Part shown: one piece after another, positions 18,969-29,596 of the stretch
Layout of the letters: the number at the start of each line of letters is the position of its first letter
How positions within the stretch are numbered: position 1 is the first letter of the stretch
Assembly: GCA_031772625.1 (NCBI GenBank)
Contig: CM062813.1
Span: 698,766,115 to 698,830,114 of the forward strand
Length of the DNA: 64,000 nucleotides
Source of the DNA: Pinus tabuliformis
Lineage: Eukaryota; Streptophyta; Pinopsida; Pinales; Pinaceae
Direction of reading: 5' to 3'
The notes under the pieces: generated by a model
The model's input: only the letters and a program-made list of their open reading frames with translations
Told to the model about the DNA's origin: nothing
Database searches by the model: none
Program-made: the position numbers and the translations under genes

Positions 18969-20822
18969 TGTTGGCATTGATGTCAACAAGGCCATGTTAC
19001 TGCTTGTTATATGCCTCATGTCAACTTGATTAGATTAGTCCCCCTCATAATTTGTGATGAGTGTTTGGCATGGTGGTCCTATTGGTTAACATTGATGTCG
19101 ACATGGATTTGGATGCTGAGTAGAGATGGTTGCAAGGCATGTTATGATTGGATTGTCATATGACATTGTTGCTGCAAGTGGTTGGAGTGCGGCTACAAGT
19201 CTTTCATAAGCTTCTACATGTGTTAGAAACATCAGATATGTTGCTAGATATGTTGGTGATGCATCTACCAGTGTTAAAGGTAGTTAGATGACATGATAAT
19301 GTTGTTTCAAGAGTTGCAGATGCTACTACAAGAGTTAGAGATATTTTATAGGTGCTAGATGTGTTTAGACAAGTTGTCATTGCTGCTTGAGGATTTGGAG
19401 GTGTTGGTCTTGGTGATGAGGTTGGAAAACTAGGGTCTGCTTGTCACTGACTGGTTGCAGGAGTCCTTGGCCTATGCCATCAATTGTAGACATGTCACAG
19501 AGGCTTGTAGGTGTGTTTTGGAGCTAATGAAGGTGTTCCTAGAGTTTGGAAAATATTTGAGATGACTTGGTTGTGTTTTTCCTTCATCCTTTGCCAAGTC
19601 GCATGGATGGTGAGTCATGGGAGCGACTGAAAATTTACGGTCGCTGGCAGGCAGGACTATGGGAGAGATTGAGGAGCTCCAGTTGAGTTTGTACAATGTT
19701 GTATATGTGACCACACCTTTTCATGATTTTTTCTTTGCATTCCTCACATAACTCAACTAATTTTGGTATTATAGCGACATTCTTGATCAAAACGTTTCGG
19801 CATATGGTCGGAAAAGTTAGTGGGGCCTATAGAAGCTAATCAAAGTTAAAAATATCAAAAGGAAAGTGGGGTTAGTGGCTTGATCAAGTCAATGAGTTGA
19901 ATCTGGATCATATCAAGCATATGGACAAAGCTTGTGGAGCTCAATTGTTCTTGGTAATTATTGAGTTGAGGACCTCATTTCATTTATATATTAGAGATAG
20001 CTCAATGATAGTTTGGTTGATTTCTTGATCTGTTAATTGAGTCTGGAAGTGGAGAAGAGTGTGCAAGTTATGTGAGTTGTTTTGCAAAATTTCTAAATCA
20101 TTTTGCAGATGTTGTTGCGGATAGATGAATATGTTTCAGCCCTCATCATTGTGTAGTGAGTGAGAAGGTGAAGTGTGGATTGGTAGAAGTGTGTGGAGAG
20201 ATTGTGTTACAGTTTATGGTGTATTTGGAGATTGAAGTTTTGGTTTTTCATTGTGTGCTTTGATGTTATGTTGTTGCAATGTTCATGTTGAGAAGTTCTT
20301 GGTTCTAGTCTAAAACATTTTGAAATGATAACCACATAGAGGAGTGGAGTTGGAGTACTCCAGAGAAAACAATATAAGTGAGATTTTTTCTTAACCCAAT
20401 GGTGGTTGGATAGTTCAAAAGAATGTGGGCGAGTCTCGTTGGTAGTGGTGGCTTCCAGATAAGTGTCTATAGATTTGATTGATAGTTCATGAGTAACCGG
20501 GTGAGGATCATTGATCGTGTTGGCCTTCAGTGGATGGTAGTCCGTAGATTCACATGATAAAGAGTCTCAATTTGATCATAACGATTTGTATCTCTATGTA
20601 ATTTTTTTTGACATACTAGAATATTTGAGTAGCATAACAACAGGTGATTTTTTTCCCTGGAGAGGGTTTTCCACTAGAAATATCTGCATTTTGTGTTGAT
20701 TGATTTCATGGTTTTACTTGTGTTTGATGCTCTAATATTTACTTATGTGCTTTAGTTTGTGCATGGTTTAAAATATTAATAATTTGGAGAAAAAGTTTAT
20801 AAGTGCCTTCGCTACTGGTTCG
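18969..20822 (+). repeat. E4 3' LTR, main part (interrupted by E5)
   Basis: Starts TGTTGGCATTGATGTCAACA and aligns end to end with 13586-15470. The last 30 bases are displaced to 26775-26804 by E5. Total length without E5 is about 1884 bp, against 1885 for the 5' LTR. Confidence 0.88.
20818..20822. other. Target-site duplication of E5, left copy (GTTCG)
   Basis: GTTCG at 20818-20822 is repeated at 26770-26774, directly flanking the two E5 LTRs. Confidence 0.92.
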
Positions 20823-21980
20823 TGTAGAAATTTTGAATAATTTAACACATATTCAACAGAGATTATCCTGATCATACAATTTAAGCGGAACATGTATAAT
20901 ACATAATCTCCTCTACGTTGATCAAGAATATAGCAGCATCAATAACAATAAAACATCAAGAGCATTCACACATTAACACAGTATGTATCACGGGGAAAGC
21001 ATCTCGCTAAAAACCCCACACTATCTGTATATTAATGATTGAGTCATGTAACATTACACAGCATAATACTTCTCACAAGTATCTCCACCTCTGTTACACA
21101 CAATACAGCTCAGATCTGATCTCCAAATCTCTTCCACTGCTTGCCTGCCTCCACTGCTCAATACCTGCTCAAGAACTGATGAGAATAGCTTCCCAAACTC
21201 GATTTTCACCTGCAAAATAGTCACTCACTCTTTGTGGACGTGAGCAAAAGCTAAAATGTGGGCCAAATACGTGAGCAAACTCATTGGCATACTCAATCCT
21301 TTGATTGTGCAAGATCTGGTGCACAACTATAGTCACAACTGATAGCAATCTGATTCTCTACCACCTGTCCCTGTTGAACTGAACATGCACTGACATGCAA
21401 CTGAGTTAACTGATGTATTCTTTAGTTGTATTATGAGTTAATAATTAGTTTAACAACTCATCATTAGTCTATCTGTAGTTAGACTAACTACAACCAGTTT
21501 AACTAAGTTAAACTGAACACAACTCCATCAACTGTACCTCCAGTCCACTAAACTCAACTCACTTGAGTTCTAACTGAAGTCATGCATGCAACAACTCAAC
21601 TGACTCATAAGAAAAACGAATTTCCTTCTGACAGCTGCATGTGCCACTTCCGTAGCTCAAACTGAAGTGCTCCAAGAGAATAAGATTAAGTTTATAGTCC
21701 AAATATTATTGTGAGATAATAATATTTGACTTTTCTATTTTTGACAGCCAGTCTAAAAATAGACTTGATCACTCACACTGTGATCACTCACACTTTCATC
21801 AAAAATAGAAGTCCATCTATTTTTCCCAACTTGATCAATCATCCATAAACATAGACATGATCCATATGTCTAAAAATAGACATAGTCTAAAAATAGACTT
21901 GCGCCAAAAATAGCCTGCGGGCCCACTTAGTGAAGGCGACTCTTTTCACTAAGCTCCATCATCTTGTTGCAATCTCAACA
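20823..21980 (-). repeat. E5 3' LTR (1158 bp)
   Basis: In plus-strand reading it begins TGTAGAAATT and ends AATCTCAACA, nearly identical to 25612-26769. In element orientation a polypurine tract GTCGAGAGGGAG (21981-21992) directly precedes it. Confidence 0.95.
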
Positions 21981-24900
21981 CTCCCTCTCGACAAGATATG
22001 GATTATCAACAACCCCTATCCTACCTCGGTGGTACTCGAATTTGCTCCTGGTGAGAGCCTTCGTCAGAATATTAGCATCCTGATCCTTCGTTGGAATGTA
22101 CGAAAGTAACATGATCCTCCGCTGCACACAATCTCTGATATGATGGTACCTGATGTCAATATGTTTAGATCTATCATGAAATACAGGATTAGCCGAGAGT
22201 TTAATGCAACTCTGGTTATCACAGTAAATCACAGTAGGATCCAAATGAGAACCGAACAAACCAACCAGGATCTTCCTCATCCATATAGCCTCGCATGCAG
22301 CCAAACTTGCTGCCATATACTCAGCCTCCGCTGAACTGAGTGCCACGGATCTCTGCTTCCTGCTGTACCAAGAAACTGCTGTCGATCCGATACTGAAGAC
22401 CCCTCCTGATGTGCTCTTTATGTCTGTTGGGCTCCCTGCCCAATCTGCATCCGTGAAGCCACATAGCTTCACCTCATCCTCCTGTCTGTACCACAAACCA
22501 TATCCCGATGTGCCTCTCAGGTAGCGCAATACATGCTTGCCTGCCTTCCAAAAGAGCTTGGTAGGCTTAACCATAGCTTGTGAAAGTTGGTTAACTGCAT
22601 AGCATATATCAGGTCGTGTATTGACCAAATACATCAGCGACCCCACCAACTGTCGATAAACAGTGGCATCCACTTCTTCTCCCGAAGTGGCATCCTCCTT
22701 CCTCCAACCTCCAGGAAGAGGAGTATCAACAGGCTTGCAGCCATGCATGTTGAACTTCTCCAGTATCTCCCGAGCATACTTGCCCTGAGAAACAAACAGT
22801 CCACCACTGCGCTGCCATATTTCCAATCCTAGGAAATAGTGAAGGAGGCCCAAGTCCTTCATCTCAAACTCTATAGCAAGATCCTTCTTGCATGACAGTA
22901 TCAACAGCTCATCACCCGTTAGAATCAAATCATCAACATACAATACAATGATAAGCAACTTACCCTCCACCACAATCTGGTATAGGTTCGGATCCGCCTC
23001 GCTCTTGGAGAATCCAAGTCCTGTGAAATAGCTGTCTATCCGTGTGTACCAAGCACGTGGTGCTTGCTTCAACCCATACAGCGCTCTCTTGAGCCTGCAC
23101 ACATGCGACTCGCTGCTGAAGACTTCAAAGCCTTCGGGTTGCTCAATGTACACCTCCTCCTCAATGACTCCATTGAGGAACGCAGTCTTCACATCCATCT
23201 GATGAATGTGCCATCCCATCTGCGCTGAGAGAGCAAGAATCGTCCGTATGGAAGAATACCTTGCGACAGGTGCAAAGGTCTCCTCATAATCGATCCCCTC
23301 AATCTGTGAAAAGCCTCGGGCAACAAATCTTGCCTTGTACTTCTCCACACTCCCGTCAGCTGCCTGCTTAATTTTGTAGATCCATCTCGAACCCACCACT
23401 GATTTCCCTTCCGGTCTAGGAACAATCTCCCATGCACTGTTTCTGACAATAGAATCATACTCTTCCACCATGGTGTCTACCCATGCGGGATCCTCCACAG
23501 CTTCCTCGAAAGAGGATGGCTCAGTCACAACACACTTGCTCATAAGAGCCATGTATCCAGTGTACCGATTAGGTGACTGTCTCTGCCTGCGTTGGGCTGT
23601 AGGTGGTCCTACAACTTTCTCTGCATCTTGAGCCAGTCGCTCAGCTTCTGTCAAGCGCTTTCGCCCTCGGATGGTTGGCGCTGCATGAGTGGTCTCTTCC
23701 ACTCCATGAACCTCGTCCTGTGGCTGATCCACGTCCTGAAGCTCATCCTTAGGAACTAATAGCTCCTCATCTGCATAAAAGTGTAGCTCCCTCTCAAGCA
23801 AACACTTCATGGCTTTCTCCTCCTGAAATTTTAGATCCCGTCGCACAACAGTTTTACCACTGTCTGGCAAATACACACGATAGTTGTGGGGCGTATCAGT
23901 GTACCCCACAAATATCCCAACCTCTACAGTCAGCTCCAACTTCTTTCTGGCATCCTTCGTCACATGCATGTAAACGTTAGCACCAAAAATCCTCAAATGA
24001 GAAAGATCAGGCTTCTTACCAGAATAAGCCTCCTCGGGTGTACTCATGCCAAGTATCCTATGAGGACAACGGTTCTGCACATAAACTGCTGTATTGCATG
24101 CTTCCACCCACAAGTGAAGGGGTAGGCCCTGATCATGCAACATTGCCCGTGCAGCACCCACAAACGTTCTGTTCTTCCGCTCAGCTACCCCGTTCTGCTG
24201 TGGGTTATGGGGAGCTATGAGCTCTCTACGAATCCCTTCTGCCTTGCAGAAATCCTTGAACTCGTCCGAGATGTATTCACCACCATTATCACTCCTAAGA
24301 GCCTTCACCTTCTTCCCCGACTCCTTCTCGACCAGTGCTTTGAATTCACAGAACTTTGAATATGTCTCGCTCTTCTTCTGCATGAAGAAGATCCAGCACT
24401 TACGAGAGAAATCATCAACAAAAATCACATAATACCTGTGTTTTGCTGTCGAAGCAACTGAGAAAGGTCCACACACGTCTGTGTGAATTCTCTCAAGGAT
24501 CGTCGTGGCGCGACTATCCTTCTCGTGAAAGGTGGCTTTCACAAACTTCCCCAAAGTACACCCCTTGCATTGATCTGACTGCGCAAGTGTGCCTTTAGGA
24601 AGCCCTGTAGTGATCTGCTGCAGTATCTTCAAGGCTCCATGGTGAAGGTGACCCAATCTCCTGTGCCACAACTCGCCATCATCCCGACTCACCAATCCTT
24701 CTGCCTTGCCTGCCATTGCTGCGCATCCATATACATGCAACTGATAAAGGTTCCTCACTCGAACCCCTATCTTCCGGGTCTCACCAGTTGTCTTGCTACG
24801 CAGGAAGGCCTTTCCCTCGCTGAAAACAACATCATACCCCTTGTCTTCTAACATCGCCACTGAGATGAGATTCTTCTTCAATCCTGGAACATGCATGACT

Positions 24901-25502
24901 TCCTTCAATACAAAGGGTTTACCAGACTCCCTCTCAACAGAAATGGTACCGATACCGGTCGCACTGTATCTACCATCATCGCCCATCTCGATGTGCACTC
25001 CAAGATCTTTGTCCTCCAGATCAGAGAACAAATATCTATCTCCCGTCATGTGAAAAGACGCACCATTGTCCAAGAACCACACTGATCCCATCACACTTGA
25101 AACCAAGCATGCGATCAATGAAAAATCAAGCTCAAACTGAGAAGTTAAAGCCTCTCCCCCTGCAGATCCAGCAGCTTGCTTGTTCTTCTTCTTCTGTGGA
25201 CAATTTGTGGCATAGTGTCCATGCTGGTGACAGTGAAAACACTTCACCTTGGACATATCCTGCTTCTTGCCTTTCGCACCGGAATGAGAAGCTTTCCTGT
25301 TCTTCCCCTTCTTTGCTTTGGCAGCCAAAGCGCAATTCTCTTCATCAGATACCTTTGATGAAGATCCATTCTCACCTTTATTGTTTCTGAGTTTATCCTT
25401 GAGCGCCAGGTCGCTCTTGCTTTGGAATAACATTTGCAATCCGTTGAAAGACATTTCAACAAAACTGCTGCAAATTCGATTTTCCACCAGCTCCAAACTC
25501 AA
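21975..25502 (-). CDS. E5 copia polyprotein: zinc knuckle, protease, integrase, RT, RNase H
   Basis: The open frame spans 1175 codons. In order: CCHC knuckle CFHCHQHGHYATNC (88-101), protease WFLDNGASFHMT (D145), pre-integrase ELWHRRLGHLHH with CKGC, integrase core D342 (TDVCG), D405 (RSDNGGEY), E441 (NGVAERKNR), RT from about 690 (VDVKTAFLNG-like QMDVKTAFLNG, YVDD 855-858) and RNase H (GFTDADWAG, LSSAEAEYMA, YCDNQSC). Pol looks intact. The codon at 25502 is TTG; the frame is open upstream only to a TGA near 25553, and the first ATG is residue 17. So the usual copia gag domain of roughly 200 residues before the knuckle is absent. The stop TGA at 21975-21977 lies inside the 3' LTR. Protease has D-N-G instead of D-S/T-G, which may be a lineage variant. 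Confidence 0.95.
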   Translation of the reverse strand: MSLELVENRICSSFVEMSFNGLQMLFQSKSDLALKDKLRNNKGENGSSSKVSDEENCALAAKAKKGKNRKASHSGAKGKKQDMSKVKCFHCHQHGHYATNCPQKKKNKQAAGSAGGEALTSQFELDFSLIACLVSSVMGSVWFLDNGASFHMTGDRYLFSDLEDKDLGVHIEMGDDGRYSATGIGTISVERESGKPFVLKEVMHVPGLKKNLISVAMLEDKGYDVVFSEGKAFLRSKTTGETRKIGVRVRNLYQLHVYGCAAMAGKAEGLVSRDDGELWHRRLGHLHHGALKILQQITTGLPKGTLAQSDQCKGCTLGKFVKATFHEKDSRATTILERIHTDVCGPFSVASTAKHRYYVIFVDDFSRKCWIFFMQKKSETYSKFCEFKALVEKESGKKVKALRSDNGGEYISDEFKDFCKAEGIRRELIAPHNPQQNGVAERKNRTFVGAARAMLHDQGLPLHLWVEACNTAVYVQNRCPHRILGMSTPEEAYSGKKPDLSHLRIFGANVYMHVTKDARKKLELTVEVGIFVGYTDTPHNYRVYLPDSGKTVVRRDLKFQEEKAMKCLLERELHFYADEELLVPKDELQDVDQPQDEVHGVEETTHAAPTIRGRKRLTEAERLAQDAEKVVGPPTAQRRQRQSPNRYTGYMALMSKCVVTEPSSFEEAVEDPAWVDTMVEEYDSIVRNSAWEIVPRPEGKSVVGSRWIYKIKQAADGSVEKYKARFVARGFSQIEGIDYEETFAPVARYSSIRTILALSAQMGWHIHQMDVKTAFLNGVIEEEVYIEQPEGFEVFSSESHVCRLKRALYGLKQAPRAWYTRIDSYFTGLGFSKSEADPNLYQIVVEGKLLIIVLYVDDLILTGDELLILSCKKDLAIEFEMKDLGLLHYFLGLEIWQRSGGLFVSQGKYAREILEKFNMHGCKPVDTPLPGGWRKEDATSGEEVDATVYRQLVGSLMYLVNTRPDICYAVNQLSQAMVKPTKLFWKAGKHVLRYLRGTSGYGLWYRQEDEVKLCGFTDADWAGSPTDIKSTSGGVFSIGSTAVSWYSRKQRSVALSSAEAEYMAASLAACEAIWMRKILVGLFGSHLDPTVIYCDNQSCIKLSANPVFHDRSKHIDIRYHHIRDCVQRRIMLLSYIPTKDQDANILTKALTRSKFEYHRGRIGVVDNPYLVEREC

Positions 25503-25560
25503 CTGCTTCCGATCAACCCTCGCTTGATATCCTGTAAAAATCTCTTCTACAAATCAAGCT

Positions 25561-25611
25561 GCTCCGATACCATGTAGAAACTTTTTCTACAATTATCTAG
25601 CTCTGATACCA
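25561..25611 (-). promoter_or_regulatory. E5 primer-binding site and duplicated copy
   Basis: On the minus strand TGGTATCAGAGC (25600-25611) directly abuts the 5' LTR, the tRNA-iMet type site. About 39 bases further in, a second near copy (TGGTATCGGAGC, about 25562-25573) appears with LTR-like TTTCTACA text before it. The LTR/primer junction therefore seems to have been duplicated. Confidence 0.85.
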
Positions 25612-26769
25612 TGTAGAAATTTTGAATAATTTAACACATATTCAACAGAGATTATCCTGATCATACAATTTAAGCGGAACAGGTATAATACATAATCTCC
25701 TCTACGTTGATCAAGAATATAGCAGCATCAATAACAATAAAACATCAAGAGCATTCACACATTAACACAGTATGTATCACGGGGAAAGCATCTCGCTAAA
25801 AGCCCCACACTATCTGTATATTAATGATTGAGTCATGTAACATTACACAGCATAATACTTCTCACAAGTATCTCCACCTCTGTTACACACAATACAGCTC
25901 AGATCTGATCTCCAAATCTCTTCCACTGCTTGCCTGCCTCCACTGCTCAATACCTGCTCAAGAACTGATGAGAATAGCTTCCCAAACTCGATTTTCACCT
26001 GCAAAATAGTCACTCACTCTTTGTGGACGTGAGCAAAAGCTAAAATGTGGGCCAAATACGTGAGCAAACTCATTGGCATACTCAATCCTTTGATTGTGCA
26101 AGATCTGGTGCACAACTATAGTCACAACTGATAGCAATCTGATTCTCTACCACCTGTCCCTGTTGAACTGAACATGCACTGACATGCAACTGAGTTAACT
26201 GATGTATTCTTTAGTTGTATTATGAGTTAATAATTAGTTTAACAACTCATCATTAGTCTATCTACAGTTAGACTAACTACAACCAGTTTAACTAAGTTAA
26301 ACTGAACACAACTCCATCAACTGTACCTCCAGTCCACTAAACTCAACTCACTTGAGTTCTAACTGAAGTCATGCATGCAACAACTCAACTGACTCATAAG
26401 AAAAACGAATTTCCTTCTGACAGCTGCATGTGCCACTTCCGTAGCTCAAACTGAAGTGCTCCAAGAGAATAAGATTAAGTTTATAGTCCAAATATTATTG
26501 TGAGATAATAATATTTGACTTTTCTATTTTTGACAGCCAGTCTAAAAATAGACTTGATCACTCACACTGTGATCACTCACACTTTCATCAAGAATAGAAG
26601 TCCATCTATTTTTCCCAACTTGATCAATCATCCATAAACATAGACATGATCCATATGTCTAAAAATAGACATAGTCTAAAAATAGACTTGCGCCAAAAAT
26701 AGCCTGCGGGCCCACTTAGTGAAGGCGACTCTTTTCACTAAGCTCCATCATCTTGTTGCAATCTCAACA
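25612..26769 (-). repeat. E5 5' LTR (1158 bp)
   Basis: Same length as the other LTR and nearly identical. In element orientation an ACTATAAA TATA-like box (26480-26487) lies about 285 bp from the LTR start. The small identical ORFs in both LTRs are chance. Confidence 0.95.
26480..26487 (-). promoter_or_regulatory. TATA-like box of the E5 LTR
   Basis: ACTATAAA on the minus strand, about 285 bp into the LTR, at a usual U3 position. It is identical in the other LTR near 21691-21698. Confidence 0.45.
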
Positions 26770-26774
26770 GTTCG

Positions 26775-26804
26775 CCCCCCCGAGTAGTGATCTAGTTTCC
26801 AACA
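26775..26804 (+). repeat. E4 3' LTR, terminal 30 bp beyond E5
   Basis: Reads on from the E5 target duplication and ends TTTCCAACA like the E4 5' LTR, then the TAATG duplication at 26805-26809. Confidence 0.85.
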
Positions 26805-26809
26805 TAATG
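26805..26809. other. Target-site duplication of E4, right copy (TAATG)
   Basis: Matches 13581-13585. Confidence 0.85.
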
Positions 26810-26814
26810 GCTTG

Positions 26815-26955
26815 TATAGTATCTTGTTTCAAAAATGTACTTGTTTCTTATATGTTTCTTGAGTTGATGCAATGATAGTCTTGATCTCCTATTTGCATTA
26901 ATAATATTTGTGTCATGTTCTATGACATTTTCATTTATGCTCATGTTTTCAAACT
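26815..26955. repeat. Diverged 155-bp tandem duplication, right unit
   Basis: Homologous to 13442-13570 on the other side of E4. It shows that the E4 insertion site lay at the junction of two head-to-tail copies. Confidence 0.55.
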
Positions 26956-27015
26956 CCCTTGCATTTACCTCACTATGTTTTTTATTGGATTCTTCTATAT
27001 ATTTCTCCTTTTTAA

Positions 27016-28284
27016 CTACTTCAATACAACGTGATTTTTTTTCTCTTGTACTATCTCTTTCATAGTTCCATAACGCAAATTACTTACACACATTCCAAAT
27101 TGCATAACATGGAATATCGTTGCATCTTTCTCAAATACATGAAATTCAGCGACAACGTCCAACTTATTAGCAAAACATATGTATATAGTTATATTCAAGA
27201 TATATTGTATCCAATCATAAACAAAAAGCCCACTGTCTATCTTCCCTTTTTCATATGGAATTGCTAATTGTATAATGTATCCTTGCCAATCTACTATTCT
27301 AGGAAATTGCATAATTGCATCTTCATTCATGTATTTTTCTATGTAGTTTAATGCAAATGAATCATTATGCATGGTTTCATTGCAAAAAGTTTGTGCAATT
27401 ATGTGTCGTAAACATGGAATGACATATTAATTCTCTGCCAGTTGGCATATTGTTTCAAAAAAAATTTCACCCTAAATAAGCTTGAACCAAAAAAATATAT
27501 TAAACATATGTCTACTCATGGTTTCTTCTATCTGCATCCATCTATGTTCTGTTTTTTCATACATTTTTATATTTATTATATGTTCATGATCAATTCTTAT
27601 TGAACATTTTTTCTTGCACAAAAGTGGTTCAAAATGTCTGACAATTGGATTTTTATCATGGAACAATATGTTGTAACTTTCTTTGCATAAATTTGAATTA
27701 AAATGCAAATAAATTTTCATTGTTGTCTTTGACCAAAGTCTTATCGAAATTTTTAGCCAATTCGATAACCAATGTATACAAAATATGTCCCCCCAAAGTC
27801 CTCGTTCTTCCACAACCATAGAATTTGAAGCTGATTTTGTCATCCTTTCCAAGTAAACATTTGGGATATTTATACCATGCATTTGTATCAATTCATCTAT
27901 ATTTAATTCATAAGATAATATCACTTCATCATTTTGTTCATGTAAATAATTTCTGAAATGTTATATCGTTCCTTCACGTAAATCTATTGATGTGTATCTA
28001 AAATGCAATAGAATTTGCATAGTATAAAATAAGCAATCTCCTTCAACAAATGTAAAATTGTTGAAACAAAATAGATTATGATACCATAGAATTGCATATG
28101 TACAATCTCTTTTTATAGCAAACAAATGCTTCTCCATTGATGCTTTAGCATTCATGCTTAAAACATTTCCTAAATTCACTTTGAGCTCTTGCTCCATGAT
28201 AAACACAACATAAAAAACAAACAGGAAAATGAACAACACGATATAACTACACAAAATAAATCCATAAGATAACATAAAATGCAC
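27016..28284 (-). pseudogene. OTU-like cysteine protease remnant
   Basis: One reading frame on the minus strand from 28284 to 27016 carries about 420 codons with a few nonsense codons (at 27961, 27472 and one near 27427). The first part contains VEGDCLFYTMQILLHF, which fits the OTU active-site box (usually D-G-x-C-L-F, here E-G-D-C-L-F). The middle has LWGDIFCIHWLSNWL, like the OTU W-G-D segment. A candidate catalytic histidine is in VRHFEPLL. These are in the right order and spacing for an OTU deubiquitinase fold. The N-terminus includes a hydrophobic stretch that may be non-coding. The downstream part is unrecognised. OTU domains occur in plant host genes and in some DNA transposons (certain Mutator-like elements), and I cannot decide between them. 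Only one strand and one frame shows this. Confidence 0.55.
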
Positions 28285-28529
28285 ATATTAATAGCATATG
28301 CATATCCACATCAATTCGAGTAAAACTCTTCTATACGAATGAGCTTTAGAATCACAAAACAAATGAACCACAATGTACATGATACAGATATCATAAAATA
28401 TGTCCCTATTTTTGGCTTATGCCAATGAGAAAAATGCATAGTACTCAAAACAACACTCTTGACTATCTATTCCGACAACTTTGGGAAAAACAATTCGTAA
28501 CGAGCCCCCTTGGAAACTAATTGAATATG
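28285..28529. other. Flank of E3, no gene seen
   Basis: AT-rich sequence between the OTU-like remnant and E3. It continues at 36416 on the other side of E3, which interrupted it. Confidence 0.5.
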
Positions 28530-28534
28530 CATTG
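28530..28534. other. Target-site duplication of E3, left copy (CATTG)
   Basis: CATTG directly before the LTR start TGTTATAG, repeated at 36411-36415. Confidence 0.9.
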
Positions 28535-28724
28535 TGTTATAGACATATTTGGGCACTGCAACCCCAAAATCATATGTCCATAAACTAAGGGCTCCTTAAG
28601 TCCCTAAAAGTGTTGCTTCACACCCTAAAGGATCATGGTCAACTGATTACATAATTTCCCAGAGGTTCCACCTGAAAAACTACTCAGAACTGGCCAAAAC
28701 TGGACCATACAGACTGCTCCATGG

Positions 28725-28799
28725 GCAAGGTGTGATCTAACTGCCTAACTGGCCAGGTGTGATGCATACTCAAATGGCTTTCTGTGGGGTGCGATGAGC
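28725..28799. promoter_or_regulatory. E3 lineage motif cluster in the LTR (GGTGYGATGCAT type)
   Basis: GCAAGGTGTGAT (28725), CAGGTGTGATGCAT (28754) and GGGTGCGATGAGC (28787). The same motif is in the other LTR (35554-35635) and in the leader (29909-30013). It lies upstream of the TATA box. Confidence 0.45.
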
Positions 28800-28997
28800 G
28801 AGAATATACAAAAGGAAGAGACAATTTGCAAGATGGATGATCATGGAATCTTCCAGAAACTTCTCTTGTGACACTTGCCTCTCTGAATTTGCCCAGGGAT
28901 GAGTAAGAGATCATGAAATCTCCAAGTGGAACCAAGAACTATCAGTGGAATTACACTAATCAAAAACCCAAAGCTGACTCACACCCTTGCAAGACAT

Positions 28998-29007
28998 CTA
29001 TAAATAG
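28998..29007 (+). promoter_or_regulatory. TATA box of the E3 5' LTR
   Basis: CTATAAATAG, about 460 bp into the LTR. The other LTR has CTATAAATG at 35833-35841. An AATAAA follows about 190 bp later. Confidence 0.65.
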
Positions 29008-29578
29008 ATCCCTCATCTGAGAGATCTAGAGGCTGGAATTTTGTATTTTGTAAGGAAGTGCTGTTGGTTGGCTGAGAAGAGACATTGCATTGTTTGGTGA
29101 TTTTCTTGTTCATGAGGTGAAGAGGGCTTCTACAACTAGGAGGATGATACTGGATCAGACAGCTGGGTTGTAATCATCTATTACATTACTATTAATAAAG
29201 TTCTTTGATTTTTCCTCCATATGATCTTGTATTTGTGAATCTTATTGTTTATGAATGAAATTGTATGGTCAATGTGTTTCTGATTCCGCATTGTTTAGGA
29301 TGTTTTAGATAGAGATGCTTTGATATTTTTCTGTTACTTTGACTTTACAGGTACTCTTTGAAGTGGGACAAGTAGGAGAGGAGTGGCAAAATCTATCAAG
29401 GAAAGGAGAAATCAAGCTAGGATCAAAGCAGAAGATCCGGGTTGGTCCTCTTTTCTTCTCTTCCATCTATCACACTTAAAGGAACTCTTGAAAAGCTTTC
29501 ATTGTTTATTTCTAAGATATCTACTCGTCTTAGTGGGACTAGTAGTTCGAATCGACACTAGTTTTCCCTAAAACAAAA

Positions 29579-29596
29579 TGGCGACTCCACTGGGGA
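29579..29596 (+). promoter_or_regulatory. E3 primer-binding site, tRNA-Arg type
   Basis: TGGCGACTCCACTGGGGA, three bases after the LTR end, identical over 18 bases to the E1 site. Confidence 0.92.

Larger units (their letters stand above)
20823..26769 (-). mobile_element. E5: young Ty1/copia retrotransposon, nested in the E4 3' LTR
   Basis: A 5947-bp element with two 1158-bp LTRs, TSD GTTCG, a tRNA-iMet primer site and an uninterrupted zinc knuckle-protease-integrase-RT-RNase H frame on the minus strand. By eye the LTRs differ at about 5 positions (near 20900, 20994, two near 21471 and 21800 in the left copy), which implies a recent insertion. The particle-forming part of gag is missing. Confidence 0.95.
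13586..26804 (+). mobile_element. E4: Ty1/copia-type non-autonomous LTR element (gag-protease only), split by E5
   Basis: Two direct LTRs (13586-15470, and 18969-20822 plus 26775-26804), a tRNA-iMet type primer site at 15473, remnants of gag and protease, and the TSD TAATG on both sides. Without the nested E5 the element is about 7.3 kb. The 3.5-kb internal region has no integrase, RT or RNase H, so it could move only with help from another element. The LTRs differ at many positions, so it is older than E5, in line with the nesting. Coiled-coil gag and repeated zinc knuckles resemble the SIRE/Maximus branch of copia, which is an inference. Confidence 0.88.
28535..29575 (+). repeat. E3 5' LTR (1041 bp)
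   Basis: Begins TGTTATAGACAT and ends CCCTAAAACA. TATA box CTATAAATAG at 28998-29007 and AATAAA at 29194-29199. Lineage motif copies GGTGTGAT at 28729, 28756 and GGGTGCGATGAG at 28787. Confidence 0.92.

Noticed and set aside
21035-21220. Identical 61-codon ORFs in both E5 LTRs (also 25824-26009)
   Set aside because: Identity reflects LTR duplication. No domain, and the position is ordinary LTR.
23189-23458. Other-frame ORFs inside E5 pol
   Set aside because: Shadows of the intact polyprotein frame with no independent homology.
25065-25080. D-N-G protease active site in E5 as a broken enzyme
   Set aside because: All other motifs are intact and the element is young. I believe related plant copia elements share this variant, so it is noted but not called damage.
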